Position numbers and translations under genes: made by a program. Positions 35,240-45,115 of a DNA stretch of 64,000 nt are shown piece after piece (the stretch's first letter is position 1; each line of letters starts with the position of its first letter). Source of the DNA: Neosynechococcus sphagnicola sy1 (GTDB lineage Bacteria > Cyanobacteriota > Cyanobacteriia > Neosynechococcales > Neosynechococcaceae); NCBI RefSeq assembly GCF_000775285.1, contig NZ_JJML01000025.1, positions 1-64,000 on the forward strand. Direction: 5' to 3'. The notes under the pieces were generated by a model that worked only from the letters and a program-made list of their open reading frames with translations, ran no database searches and was not told where the DNA came from.

Positions 35240-37429
35240 TTAGTTATCCCCTAATCCGCTAGGTACATAATTCAAGTCACTGGTGATCAATAACCGATCA
35301 AGACTGGTGCCATCTTCACGATAGGCAACCGTCAGTTTGTGCGAACCCAGTGATAATTTCCAGTTGACTTCAGTATTGCCGACATTTGCATCCCGGACAT
35401 CATTCCACGCCCAATTTGAAGACAACGGGATATTGTCCCATTTGTACCATGGGCCGCTATCTACCTGAACCCAGAAAGAATTATGACTCGTTGTTGGTGC
35501 GATCGTCCGGCCCCAGATTTTATAAGTTCCTGGCAAGTTAACCTTAAGGGTATAGGTGTCAGTGCCATTTTCTGGAGGTTGATTCAAGGCGTTATTGCCT
35601 GATCCAATAGTAATATAGTGACCACCAGAGGCTGTGCTACTGGATAGGTTTTGCATTGGTGCTACTAAGCTACCTGATTCTGCCTCAACCCAAAACTTGG
35701 ATTTACCCACTTCCATTATTTTTGCAATTGAAGGGACTCCGTTGTTATTAATAATAAACAGCATATAGTAGCCAGGTGGCATAATATTGGCGTTTGCAGG
35801 CGCAGTAACTGATAGGCTGTTATTGCCAGGTGTAAATGAAATTGGTACATAGCGTTGCTCCATGTTGGTCGAGTGGGTGACAGAGCCAAGACGAACCATT
35901 GCTACCTTTTCAATACTATTTGCCTGAGAGGTACTAATTGTAAAATTTTGCCCATAAGCTACTATTTCTGGGGCATATTCAATGGTAGGACGGAGGGCTA
36001 TATCTCCAGAACCATCATTCTTAAAAAGATAAGGGGGGGAATAAATTTCGGCATTCATTTCCAAATAGTTTGCCGTTGTACAGTCACCGCAAATGCCTCC
36101 CCCTGCAGAGAGTACTCTCCCATCTGGCAGCAACAGGGCAGTCGAATGATACTGACGGGGTATCTGCATACTTGCTAATGTTCGCCACTTCCCTGTTGCA
36201 GGATTCCATAATTCAGCAGCATAAATTGCTGCATTTAAATCAACCAGACGTTGAGTTTTGCTGTTAAGACCACCCGTTACCAAAACGGTGCCATCGGCCA
36301 AAACAGTGAGGTTGTGCTGTCTCCGACCATACTGCATGGAGCCAGTCGTAGAGATCTGTACAGGAGAATTATTAATGTTAAGAACCCTCGCACTGGCTTC
36401 TGGAAAACTGACCGCATCTCCCCCTGCCCCACCAGCCACTAGAATTTTACCGATGTCATACATGGCATAGCTACCGTAGGTACGGTTGATACCGTCGCGC
36501 CCACCGAGATTTTGCCAAGCGCCAGTTCCACTTGTGTTGAGGTAGCGCAGAGCATTATTAGGGCCAGCATAAAACGCTTGGCCATTCGGAGCTGCTTGGA
36601 GCCAGGGATAGGTAGGTAAAGTAAGATTGGCTGCGGTCAAAGTGCGCAGTGTTCTTGAAAGTGAGAGAATTTCAGGAATTGTCGCCCATGTCGTTGGTGC
36701 AGAGATTTGCCTGCCCGATGTGATTAACATATCGCCGCTGGCCAAAGCAGTTACGGAGGGGTACCACCGTTGATATTGCATGGATGGTCCAAGCGTCCAA
36801 GTATTCGTAGTTGGATCGAAAAAGTGAGTTGCTTTGATCCCATCTAAATTACTGTTCAGAGTGCCGCCAGCGCCAAATACTATGCCGTTTGGCAAGTTAG
36901 CATGGCCACCGCAAAACAGGTTCCCATCCTCGGTTTTTTTGTTGACATTCGTATGTTGATTAGTGATGGGATCCCAGACGGTAGCCCGTGTTGTGTTTGG
37001 AATGCCAGTCGCTGAATCCCAGGCCAGTACTTTACCATTCTTCATCAAAGTAGCGTGGATGGTAACGACTGGCCAATCGTATACATCTGACCACTGACCG
37101 AGAATATAGCGCTGGGTTGGGTCATCTGGAATTAGAGCAACTCTCTGACGACTTTTACTAATTTGCAAAAGTCGTTGCTCTGCCTTAGTATCCATCCTGA
37201 CGTCATCTTGCTTAAAATGCTCTAGAGCAGGGTTGATTCCTGAGAAACTCGCTACTGATACTTTATATGCTATGGCCTTCTGGTTGATTTGCATCCCTAC
37301 TGTAACAACCAGTATGCATACTAAACCAGGCATCAAAGCTTCTAATAAAAATTGCCGCCATCGCTTAACAAGTGGTTTTATACCGTCATATTTTTTGAGA
37401 TATTTTTTCCTGTTGAAAAAATCAGACAT
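35240..37429 (-). CDS. Galactose/glyoxal oxidase-like copper radical oxidase
   Basis: 729 residues. One membrane span near 28-45 (FLLEALMPGLVCILVVTVG) anchors or exports the protein. A kelch-type seven-blade domain follows. The copper-radical set is visible: Cys in NLFCGGHAN, its crosslink partner Tyr in QYQRWYPSV, the Tyr-His pair in PRQYHSTALLLPDGRVLSAGGG, and His in GSVTHSTNMEQRYVP within the DUF1929-like domain. The C-terminal 150 residues (FWVEAESGS ... YKIWGRTIAP ... LGSHKLTVAYREDG) look like a carbohydrate-binding jelly roll. It probably oxidises alcohols or aldehydes of cell-surface sugars to make H2O2; the substrate is unknown. The stop is part of the MITE target duplication. Confidence 0.85.
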   Translation of the reverse strand: MSDFFNRKKYLKKYDGIKPLVKRWRQFLLEALMPGLVCILVVTVGMQINQKAIAYKVSVASFSGINPALEHFKQDDVRMDTKAEQRLLQISKSRQRVALIPDDPTQRYILGQWSDVYDWPVVTIHATLMKNGKVLAWDSATGIPNTTRATVWDPITNQHTNVNKKTEDGNLFCGGHANLPNGIVFGAGGTLNSNLDGIKATHFFDPTTNTWTLGPSMQYQRWYPSVTALASGDMLITSGRQISAPTTWATIPEILSLSRTLRTLTAANLTLPTYPWLQAAPNGQAFYAGPNNALRYLNTSGTGAWQNLGGRDGINRTYGSYAMYDIGKILVAGGAGGDAVSFPEASARVLNINNSPVQISTTGSMQYGRRQHNLTVLADGTVLVTGGLNSKTQRLVDLNAAIYAAELWNPATGKWRTLASMQIPRQYHSTALLLPDGRVLSAGGGICGDCTTANYLEMNAEIYSPPYLFKNDGSGDIALRPTIEYAPEIVAYGQNFTISTSQANSIEKVAMVRLGSVTHSTNMEQRYVPISFTPGNNSLSVTAPANANIMPPGYYMLFIINNNGVPSIAKIMEVGKSKFWVEAESGSLVAPMQNLSSSTASGGHYITIGSGNNALNQPPENGTDTYTLKVNLPGTYKIWGRTIAPTTSHNSFWVQVDSGPWYKWDNIPLSSNWAWNDVRDANVGNTEVNWKLSLGSHKLTVAYREDGTSLDRLLITSDLNYVPSGLGDN

Positions 37430-37893
37430 AAAAATATTTGCCCTTTGCTCTAGCCTGCCAGTTCTTGATAGCTATAGAATCCATTTGACATTTTCTGAGG
37501 CCGAAGTGGCTAAGTGCATAAGCAGTCATTGAATAAAATATAGGTTGTATTTCCCTGATATTGTCTATAGTCCAATTAAAGGTTTTTTTTACCAGATTCC
37601 TGCAAGGTTTCATCCAATCACTCGTGTGTTGAATGACCCTTGAGATTGCGCCAGGAACAAATCGGGATTTTCCCAGAGCATAGTTTTCGGCTTTTCAGGG
37701 CTTGGGAGACCGTTCAAACCCAATTTTTGGCATGATCTGGGAATAAATTACTAGAACTGCTGGCGGCATTGTCTGAGGATGATTACGGTCTACTTTAATC
37801 CTGAGCCCTCATAGATCCCAAATGGGTTCTCTAGGGCGCTGAGAGAATATGTACCCATCCTATACTGGCTAGTAAATACAACGTGGATCTTCA
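37430..37893. other. Intergenic stretch, divergent promoters only
   Basis: About 460 bp between the divergent radical oxidase and comM genes. I see no gene, repeat or known RNA. It is AT-rich near the oxidase start. Confidence 0.45.
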
Positions 37894-39423
37894 ATGCTAG
37901 CGAGAATTTGGAGTGCCTCCCTCCTGGGTATCCAGGCTGTGAAAGTCGGGGTAGAAGTGGATGTCTCAGGCGGACTTCCTGGTATTGTCGTTGTCGGACT
38001 CCCGGATACTGCGGTACAGGAGGCCAAGGAGCGGGTAAAGGCAGCCCTGAAAAATGCTGGCTATGCTTTCCCCATGCGACGCATTGTGATTAATCTCACC
38101 CCTGCCGACCTACGCAAGGAAGGGCCGAGTTTTGATCTGCCCATCGGTGTAGGGATTCTAGCCGCCTCAGAGCAAGTGAGTGCCCAACTCTTAGGGGATT
38201 TTCTGTTTGTAGGTGAAATGTCCCTTGATGGCAGCTTAAGGCCCGTAGCCGGGGTGCTGGCGATCGCAGCAGCAGCGCGACAGATGGGCATTACCGGACT
38301 GGTTCTCCCCGTGGATAATATGCGGGAAGCAGCCGTTGTTCAGGGTCTGGCAGTCTATGGGTTTCAGCATCTCTCCGAGGTGGTTGCCTTTCTGAGGGCG
38401 CCCGAACATTACACTCCGTGCCCCAGGGAAGATACTCTTGAAACTTCAGCTATCCACTCCCTAGCCCTTGATTTACAGGATGTTAAAGGTCAAAACCTGG
38501 CGCGGCGAGCTTTAGAAATCGCAGCTGCGGGGGGACACAACCTGATCTTTGTCGGGCCACCGGGCAGTGGTAAGACCATGTTGGCCCGGCGACTGCCGGG
38601 AGTGTTACCCCCCTTATCCTTTCCAGAAGCCCTGGAAGTGACGCAAATTCACTCCGTTGCTGGGTTATTGAAACAGAAGGGCACCTTGGTGCGTACCCGC
38701 CCCTTCCGCAGTCCCCACCATTCGGCATCCGGGCCATCCCTAGTGGGTGGAGGGAGTTTTCCGCGACCGGGGGAAATTTCCCTAGCCCACCGGGGAATTT
38801 TATTTTTGGATGAACTTGCAGAGTTTCGCCGGGAGGTCTTGGAAGTGTTGCGGCAACCCTTAGAAGATGGCTGCGTTACCATTTCTCGCACACGTCAGTC
38901 CGTTCAGTTTCCGGCACAGTTTACATTAATTGCCAGTACCAATCCCTGTCCCTGTGGGTATTTTGGGGATAACATTCAGCCCTGTACCTGTAGCCCCCGC
39001 CAACGGGAGCAGTATTGGGCACGGCTGTCCGGCCCCTTGATGGATCGGATTGATTTACAGGTGGCGGTGAATCGCCTTAAACCCGAGGAAATTACCCAAC
39101 AACCCACGGGAGAAACCTCGGCAGTGGTCAGGGAACGGGTGCTGCGGGCTCGCGATCGTGCCCAAGTCCGGTTTCAGCACGAACCAACCCTCCACTGCAA
39201 TGCCCAGATGCAGAGCCGGCACTTAAAGCAGTGGTGCCCAGTGGATGATAGCTGCCGCCTGATTTTAGAAGGGGCAATTCGCAAACTGGGATTGTCCGCC
39301 CGAGCCACCGACCGGATCTTGAAAGTGGCTCGTACCATCGCTGATTTGGCGGGAGCTCCGTCGTTGCAGGTCAGCCATTTAGCAGAAGCAATTCAGTACC
39401 GTACTCTTGATCGCATGCAGTAG
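37894..39423 (+). CDS. comM: YifB/ComM-family AAA+ protein (Mg-chelatase-like)
   Basis: 509 residues. The N-terminal Lon-protease-like fold (LPGIVVVGLPDTAVQEAKERVKAAL) precedes an AAA+ core with Walker A VGPPGSGKTMLA and Walker B ILFLDELAEF. A Cys cluster follows in NPCPCGYFG...CTCSP, then the helical lid SARATDRILKVARTIADL. ComM is a hexameric branch-migration helicase that helps integrate DNA during natural transformation (family knowledge). Full length is intact. It is transcribed alone. Confidence 0.92.
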   Translation: MLARIWSASLLGIQAVKVGVEVDVSGGLPGIVVVGLPDTAVQEAKERVKAALKNAGYAFPMRRIVINLTPADLRKEGPSFDLPIGVGILAASEQVSAQLLGDFLFVGEMSLDGSLRPVAGVLAIAAAARQMGITGLVLPVDNMREAAVVQGLAVYGFQHLSEVVAFLRAPEHYTPCPREDTLETSAIHSLALDLQDVKGQNLARRALEIAAAGGHNLIFVGPPGSGKTMLARRLPGVLPPLSFPEALEVTQIHSVAGLLKQKGTLVRTRPFRSPHHSASGPSLVGGGSFPRPGEISLAHRGILFLDELAEFRREVLEVLRQPLEDGCVTISRTRQSVQFPAQFTLIASTNPCPCGYFGDNIQPCTCSPRQREQYWARLSGPLMDRIDLQVAVNRLKPEEITQQPTGETSAVVRERVLRARDRAQVRFQHEPTLHCNAQMQSRHLKQWCPVDDSCRLILEGAIRKLGLSARATDRILKVARTIADLAGAPSLQVSHLAEAIQYRTLDRMQ

Positions 39424-39469
39424 ACTGCTGACACGCCTCAAGGGTTCTGGGGATCAGGACTGGGAAAAA

Positions 39470-40648
39470 CTACTCAGATGGCAATAGGGCTGCTACACAG
39501 CGATGGGCAAGATCATCCAGACCTTTGCAACCCTGGGGGATGACAGTTGGCGCTGGCGTTGGAGCAATTTCCCCAGTGGGTTCGATGAGAGTAAAGCAAA
39601 TTCCATGGTGGTGCAGGAATTCTTGGTGTTGGGGTTGCCAGGCGACCATGGCAGGGGAGGGTGCCGACCCTGTGGTCACAGTCTCACTCACCAGGATCAC
39701 TTGGGGCGATCGCAGAATGGATGACGGGTCAGTTGGCGGTTTTGGATAAGCTGCAATCGACTCAATACAGAGTTGAAACTCCCCTGGCGTAAATTTGGGA
39801 TTCAGCGCCCCATCGTACTCAAACTTGCTGAGAATCAGTTGTAAGGCACGAATGCAACGGGTGTCCAGGGGGGCTGCGGTGGGCACGGTTTTGGCTCGAA
39901 AGACGGGGACAAACTCGCGGAAGGGCATCCAGACATCAATCCAGGTATCGGTCACCGTATCAAAGGAGTAACTGTAGGCAATGCTGTCCCAGCCACTTTC
40001 GGTACGAACAAGAAATTTGTAGCGATCGCCATTGCCTCGCACCCGTAACTTCAGACCATCATAATTCTCTAGACTCAGCGGGGGTTCCAGGTTGCGGGTG
40101 CGGACGGAGGCAAACCCACCGGAGTTGGCCGTAGACACCGTACCTGTAAACCAAGCCAGACCCTGTTCAACCCGGAAGCTACTTTCGCTCACCCCTCCCA
40201 TCACCACGTCATCCACGGCACCCCAGAGGGCTTGCAGATCCACCGCCACGGGTGAGGAAAACTGAAAAATCGGTTGGAGTGGGGTGGATTGCAACGTCGG
40301 CACACAGGCTTGTAACAAATTGGAGATATCTTCAATATCTAGGGTGTCTAGGCAACAGATCACAGCTCGGAGGTGGGCTGTGACTTGGGCAGTGAGGGTC
40401 TCAGGACGACGCAGATCAACGGCAATGATCTCCGTATCGGCTCCTAAAAGATCCCTGGCCTGGGCTGCATCCTGCACCAGCGATCGCACCTTCATGCCCC
40501 GATCCAAGAGTTGGCGCAGGATCCGCTGACCCACCTCACTGGTGGCTCCAACAACTAAAAACACCCCCGGATCAAGGGGTTCCAGGCCAGGGAACTGAGT
40601 CCTGGGTCGATTGCCCCATCCTGGTTGAAACCAGTCCCAGTTGCTCAA
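39470..40648 (-). CDS. NAD(P)-binding plus CIA30-domain protein
   Basis: 392 residues. The N-terminal Rossmann segment VFLVVGATSEVGQRILRQLLDRG resembles atypical short-chain dehydrogenases. The CIA30 (NDUFAF1-like) domain covers about 135-305: WGAVDDVVMGGVSESSF, GGFASVRTRNLEPPLSL, LKLRVRGNGDRYKFLVRT and WIDVWMPFREFVPVFR. In mitochondria CIA30 assists complex I assembly; the cyanobacterial role is unknown but may concern NDH-1. The start shown is TTG 40646-40648. It lies downstream of hpnH on the same strand with an 87-bp gap. Confidence 0.85.
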   Translation of the reverse strand: MSNWDWFQPGWGNRPRTQFPGLEPLDPGVFLVVGATSEVGQRILRQLLDRGMKVRSLVQDAAQARDLLGADTEIIAVDLRRPETLTAQVTAHLRAVICCLDTLDIEDISNLLQACVPTLQSTPLQPIFQFSSPVAVDLQALWGAVDDVVMGGVSESSFRVEQGLAWFTGTVSTANSGGFASVRTRNLEPPLSLENYDGLKLRVRGNGDRYKFLVRTESGWDSIAYSYSFDTVTDTWIDVWMPFREFVPVFRAKTVPTAAPLDTRCIRALQLILSKFEYDGALNPKFTPGEFQLCIESIAAYPKPPTDPSSILRSPQVILVSETVTTGSAPSPAMVAWQPQHQEFLHHHGICFTLIEPTGEIAPTPAPTVIPQGCKGLDDLAHRCVAALLPSE

Positions 40649-40735
40649 CAGGGGGACGGCTCCGAAATAGCAGAGCGTCTTGAAAAACTCGACCCAGATC
40701 CCAAGTTGCTTCAGGCATCACATGTGGTGGTGAGA

Positions 40736-41758
40736 CTAACGGGCAAAGCCAAACACACTGCCCAGCGACCGGGCAATGTTGACGGGTTCCATGGCATCCA
40801 TGGCAGCGGTGGGTTCGTAGCCACAATGCACCATGCAATCTGCACACTTGGGATTGCCGCTGGCGCGACCATACTGATCCCAATCCGTGTTATCGAGCAA
40901 TTCCTGGAAGGTGGCATAGTGCCCTTCATTTAGCAAGTAGCAAGGCTTTTGCCACCCTAAAACGCTGTAGCTAGGCATTCCCCAGGGTGTACATTCGTAG
41001 TCTTTTTCCCCAGTGAGAAAGTCAAGGAACAGGGGATTGTGATTGAAATTCCAGTTTTTCTGTCCGGACTTGAAGGGAGCCAGAATTTCTCGGAAGAGGG
41101 CACGGGTTTGTTCGCGTTGCAAGAAGTGGTCTTGATCCGGTGCCCACTCATAGCTGTAACCGGGGGAAACCATCATGCCATCGGTGCCCAGGGTGCTGAT
41201 GAAGTCAAAGAAGGCCTGCATTGCTTGGGGATCAGTGCCCTCAAACACGGTGGTGTTGGTGGTCACCCGAAAGCCCTTCGCCTTTGCCGCCTTGATGGCC
41301 TTGACGGCGGTATCAAACACCCCCTTGCGGTCAACACAGTGGTCATGGTGTTCTCGGAGACCGTCTAGGTGCACACTAAAGGTGAGGTAGGAGGAAGGCT
41401 GAAACTTGTCCAGACTTTTTTCCAGCAAAATGCCATTGGTGCAGAGGTAAACAAATTTCTTCCGCTCCACCAATCCGCGAACAATCTCGTCAATCTGAGG
41501 GTGGAGCAGGGGTTCTCCTCCCGGAATTGCCACGACGGGGGCACCGCACTCTTCTACAGCGGTAAAGCATTCTTCCGGGGTCAGATTGCGCTTGAGAATA
41601 TCGGTGGGGTGTTGAATCTTCCCACAGCCAGGGCAGGCCAGATTGCAACGAAACAGGGGCTCTAACATTAAGGTCAGCGGAAATCGCTTACGTCCTTTGA
41701 GCCGTTGGGTTACCAAGTACTTACCAATTTCAATTGCTTGCTGTAAGAGAACGGCCAC
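40736..41758 (-). CDS. hpnH: Adenosyl-hopene transferase HpnH (radical SAM)
   Basis: About 340 residues from GTG 41758, which matches the usual AVLLQQ opening; the frame extends upstream to a TTG at 41791. The radical SAM cluster is [10 protein letters not shown], giving CxxxCxx[14 protein letters not shown] and TNGILLEK follow the family, and the C-terminal Cys set is in [20 protein letters not shown]. HpnH adds an adenosyl group to diploptene, the first step to extended hopanoids. It lies beside hpnA, so side-chain hopanoid genes are clustered. Confidence 0.93.
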   Translation of the reverse strand: MAVLLQQAIEIGKYLVTQRLKGRKRFPLTLMLEPLFRCNLACPGCGKIQHPTDILKRNLTPEECFTAVEECGAPVVAIPGGEPLLHPQIDEIVRGLVERKKFVYLCTNGILLEKSLDKFQPSSYLTFSVHLDGLREHHDHCVDRKGVFDTAVKAIKAAKAKGFRVTTNTTVFEGTDPQAMQAFFDFISTLGTDGMMVSPGYSYEWAPDQDHFLQREQTRALFREILAPFKSGQKNWNFNHNPLFLDFLTGEKDYECTPWGMPSYSVLGWQKPCYLLNEGHYATFQELLDNTDWDQYGRASGNPKCADCMVHCGYEPTAAMDAMEPVNIARSLGSVFGFAR

Positions 41759-41895
41759 AAATCTACTCCTCACCAAATAAACGACGACCAATGTAGCACT
41801 ACCCGTTGGGAACTGGCAGTAGACGCAGTGATAGTTAGAAGTTCAAGATCCTAATGAAATTCCATGCTCCAATTTTGACTGATCCTAACGATATC

Positions 41896-42911
41896 TTAAC
41901 GAGGGTTGCTCCCAGCTGCGAAATTGACATACCCTTGCTCCACAAACCAGTCCACCGCCATCTCAAGAGACTGCTGAATTGGGGTTTGGGGCAGGCCTAA
42001 CTGCTGCACGGCTTTGGAGGCATCATAGTACATGAATTGCCGCGCCATCCGCACCCCATCGACGGGGACAGTCGGAGTTTTGCCTAGGCGAGCTAAGATC
42101 TGCTCATCCACCCAAGCCACACTCAGGGGTAGCCAGTAGGGGACCGTTTGTTGTGGGGCTGGCAATCCGGTTAGGGTCGCCAGTTGATCTAACAGAGTCT
42201 TCAGGGTGAGGTTTTGATGCCCCAAAATGTAGCGATCACCGGACTTGCCGTGCTCGGCGGCCAGGAGATGCCCCGCTGCTACATCGCGAACATCAATGAA
42301 ATTTAACCCCGTGTTCAGATAGGCCGGCATTTGCCGCCGCAGAAACCGCAGAATAATCTCGCCCGTTGGGGTGGGTTTAATATCCCAGGCACCAATGGGG
42401 GTACTCGGGTTGACAATTACCACTTCCTGCCCGGTGAGAGCTGCTTGTTGCGCCTCCTGTTCCGCTAAAAACTTTAGATTGTTTGTAGTAGCCCACGAGT
42501 TTTTCCATCGGACTCTGGTAAGTCTCATCCACTGGGGTTGCAGCGGGGCCGACGCCGATCGCCGCCACAGAACTGGTGTAGACAGTGCGTTCAATGCCCG
42601 CCCGCCGCGCCGCTGCCAGAATGTTCCGGGTGCCCAAGACATTACTGTGGTAGAGGCGTTCTCGATCGGCCTGCCAGAGGGAATAGTGGGCTGCCACATG
42701 AAAGAGTAACTCACAGCCCTGCATCGGCTGCCACAGATCGGGATCATTTAAGTCCCCGTGAACAATTTCAAGCGGCAGTGACTGCAAATGCTCAAGGGGG
42801 TCTGGTTGCCCTCGCCAAGGCTTTCACTTGATAGCCTTTCTCAACCAGCAATCGCACCAAATTTGCCCCAATAAATCCGGTGCCTCCAGTAACAAACACA
42901 CACTTGGTCAT
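41896..42911 (-). CDS. hpnA: Hopanoid-associated sugar epimerase HpnA (frame broken twice)
   Basis: Repaired, this is a 337-residue extended SDR. It opens with KCVFVTGGTGFIGANLVRLLVEKG, the NAD(P) motif. The middle is LLFHVAAHYSLWQADRERLY, TSSVAAIG and GYYKQSK with the catalytic YxxxK, and the end is FIDVRDVAAGHLLAAEHGK and ALEMAVDWFV-like QSLEMAVDWFVEQGY. Breaks lie at a G5 run (42796-42800) and beside the A5 run near 42467-42471; each needs one base removed. Both ends and all motifs are intact, so sequencing error is favoured. It lies upstream of hpnH on the same strand. Confidence 0.85.
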
Positions 42912-43174
42912 AACTTTGAATGCAATGTCCTGAGTGCTAGTCTAGGCATATTCGCAAGAACAGTCATCGCAAAGGTAAACAACATCACATCTGCGTTGAT
43001 TGCGATCGCCAATTCATCGACAATTATACTTGTTTGCATGGCATGGAATTTCGTGCCATTGAGCGAGTCAAAGGAGTCTATCACACTATAGAAATCCTAA
43101 TTTAGACAAAAATACTAAGTTCATTTATGCTAAAAATATAACACGACGAGAGAGCAATGAATAACTTCTTATTA

Positions 43175-43317
43175 GAGGATGTTTTAAAAGTCTTCCTGGG
43201 TGTATCCAACCACTCAGACCACCTAGAGACCGCTACGACAGAATCAGGGTTTATGGATTTTAGATTGCACCACTGAGTCGTATTTGAGGCTCAAGACGAC
43301 CCTTTTAAAACATCCTC
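43175..43317. mobile_element. 143-bp MITE, copy 4, diverged and inverted
   Basis: Same length and same 16-bp ends as copies 1-3, with TTA duplications at 43172-43174 and 43318-43320. The orientation is reversed, and the interior matches at roughly 70 percent by eye. The interior HIP1 octamer present in the other copies is lost. It lies 75 bp before an AT-rich sugar-modification cluster. Confidence 0.8.
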
Positions 43318-43391
43318 TTAGAACAGAAAATTAAATCAGATCAAATGTCTGTATTAAACGAGTTTCCTGAACAAAATCCTAAGGAGTTGCA

Positions 43392-44159
43392 TTGGTGAGA
43401 GATCTGAAAAGCCTAATTAAGAATATTGCCAGGAAAATCGGGTTTAATATTACTCGATATAATCTTGATCTTTCATTAAGTTATCCTGATTTTGATAGAG
43501 ATTCAATAGACATAATTCAAAACGTAAAAAGTCACACAATGACATCTCCTGAAAGGATTTATGCACTAATACAAGCTGTACGCTACATACACCAAAAAAA
43601 TATTTCTGGGAGCATTGTTGAATGTGGAGTATGGCGAGGCGGATCAATGATGGCAGTTGCTTATACGCTTAAGACACTAAATGACTGTACAAGGGAGTTG
43701 TTTCTGTATGATACCTTTGAAGGTATGTCTACACCAACTTCTAAAGATGTTGATATTAATGGTTACCATGCAAAATCTCTTCTGGAACAATCAAATAAGA
43801 AGCATTCTGACTCAGTCTGGTGTATCGCCACATTAGAAGAGGTGAGTCAAGCCCTCAGGCAAACTTTATATCCAGAAAGATTAGTTAAACTTGTCAAAGG
43901 TAAAGTAGAAGACAGCATTCCAAGAAATATTCCCGAACGGATCTCCCTTCTTAGACTAGATACAGATTGGTATGAGTCAACTCTGCATGAGTTAACTCAT
44001 CTTTATCCAAGACTGGCACAAGGAGGAGTATTAATCATTGATGATTATGGGCATTGGCGTGGATGTCGAAAAGCAGTTGATGAGTATTTCGAATCAACTA
44101 AACAGAATATTCTGCTAAATCGGATCGATGGGACTGGGCGAATTGGAATCAAAGTTTAA
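43392..44159 (+). CDS. TylF/MycF-family O-methyltransferase
   Basis: 255 residues, probably modifying a sugar of a surface glycan. The SAM fold is IVECGVWRGGSMMAVAY, then LFLYDTFEGMSTPT. The metal and catalytic Asp residues are in LLRLDTDWYESTLHEL and LIIDDYGHWRGCRKAVDEY, which is characteristic of the TylF/MycF macrocin-type family. The frame opens at TTG 43392 followed by GTG 43395, with AAGGAG a few bases upstream. Composition is markedly AT-rich compared with the hopanoid genes, suggesting a transferred segment. Confidence 0.88.
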   Translation: MVRDLKSLIKNIARKIGFNITRYNLDLSLSYPDFDRDSIDIIQNVKSHTMTSPERIYALIQAVRYIHQKNISGSIVECGVWRGGSMMAVAYTLKTLNDCTRELFLYDTFEGMSTPTSKDVDINGYHAKSLLEQSNKKHSDSVWCIATLEEVSQALRQTLYPERLVKLVKGKVEDSIPRNIPERISLLRLDTDWYESTLHELTHLYPRLAQGGVLIIDDYGHWRGCRKAVDEYFESTKQNILLNRIDGTGRIGIKV

Positions 44160-44256
44160 AATATATTAAGTATCGAGATCTGTTTTATTCATCATCCAGA
44201 TTATAAATATCCCGATTGTAGCTTCCTCTAAATTTCTCAACTATCCAACTATATCT

Positions 44257-45115
44257 ATGACCAAGATACGCAGAAATTATAAGTTTGTAAACATTGCTTG
44301 TGGCGGTTCATTTGTTGAGGATGATGGATGGGTAAATTTAGATTATTCACCTATCAATTCGAGAGTTAAAAAAGGCTAATTTGCTAAGTAAACTACCCTT
44401 TGAAGATGATTCAATTGATGTTATTTATTCCTCACACTTCATAGAACATATCCCACGACATAAATTGCCTAAATTCCTGAATGAATGTCGGCGCATCTTG
44501 AAGCCAAGAGGTACAATAAGGCTGGTTTTACCTGATTTAGAAAAGCTTTGTAAGGAATATATAAGTCAGCGAGAAATAAAGAATCATGATCAAGCAGATT
44601 TTCTCATACTTGAACTGATTGATCAATGCGTTCGAACTCAAGCAGGAGGTTTCCTAGATTCGTATTATGGATACCTGAAGAGCAACCCTGAGAAACATGC
44701 TCCTATGATTGAATATGTAAGGTTTCGTACTGGAGAAAATCTAAAATTAGACACTTTCGATACAAATAATTCTCTATCTAGCAAAATTCTTAAGAAGTTA
44801 AAAGATCCGATTGATTTAGTGATGAGTATAGAAAGAAAGCTAAGTTCAGTATGGATTAGAGTTGTTTCACTTCTAATGCCATCAGCCTTCCGTGAGCAAA
44901 ATATTAGTTTTGCATCAATAGGGGAAAAACATGCATGGATGTGGGATTTCTATACGCTATCTTGTCAGCTTGAAAATGCTGGATTTAAGAATATAGAACG
45001 TTTGAATTTTAATACTACTCATATCTTAGGATTTCCACTAATTCCTTTAGATATAGATAATGAGAATATTCCAAGAAAGGGTGAAGGATCAATGTATATT
45101 GAAGCCACAAAATGA
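44257..45115 (+). CDS. SAM-dependent methyltransferase (one frame break)
   Basis: The frame from ATG 44257 (YKFVNIACGGSFVEDDGWVNLDYS) stops after the A6 run at 44368-44373; with one base removed it continues as LLSKLPFEDDSIDVIYSSHFIEHI to 45115, giving 285 residues. NIACGG is the SAM-binding loop and SSHFIEHIP is the methyltransf_11-type acidic motif. The C-terminal half is helical and may bind a carbohydrate acceptor. It overlaps the next gene by ATGA. It is AT-rich like its upstream neighbour. The break is most easily explained as a sequencing error. Confidence 0.78.

Noticed and set aside
43175-43317. MITE copies read as CRISPR repeats or a structured RNA family
   Set aside because: Copies are far apart, carry terminal inverted repeats and target duplications, and no spacer pattern exists.
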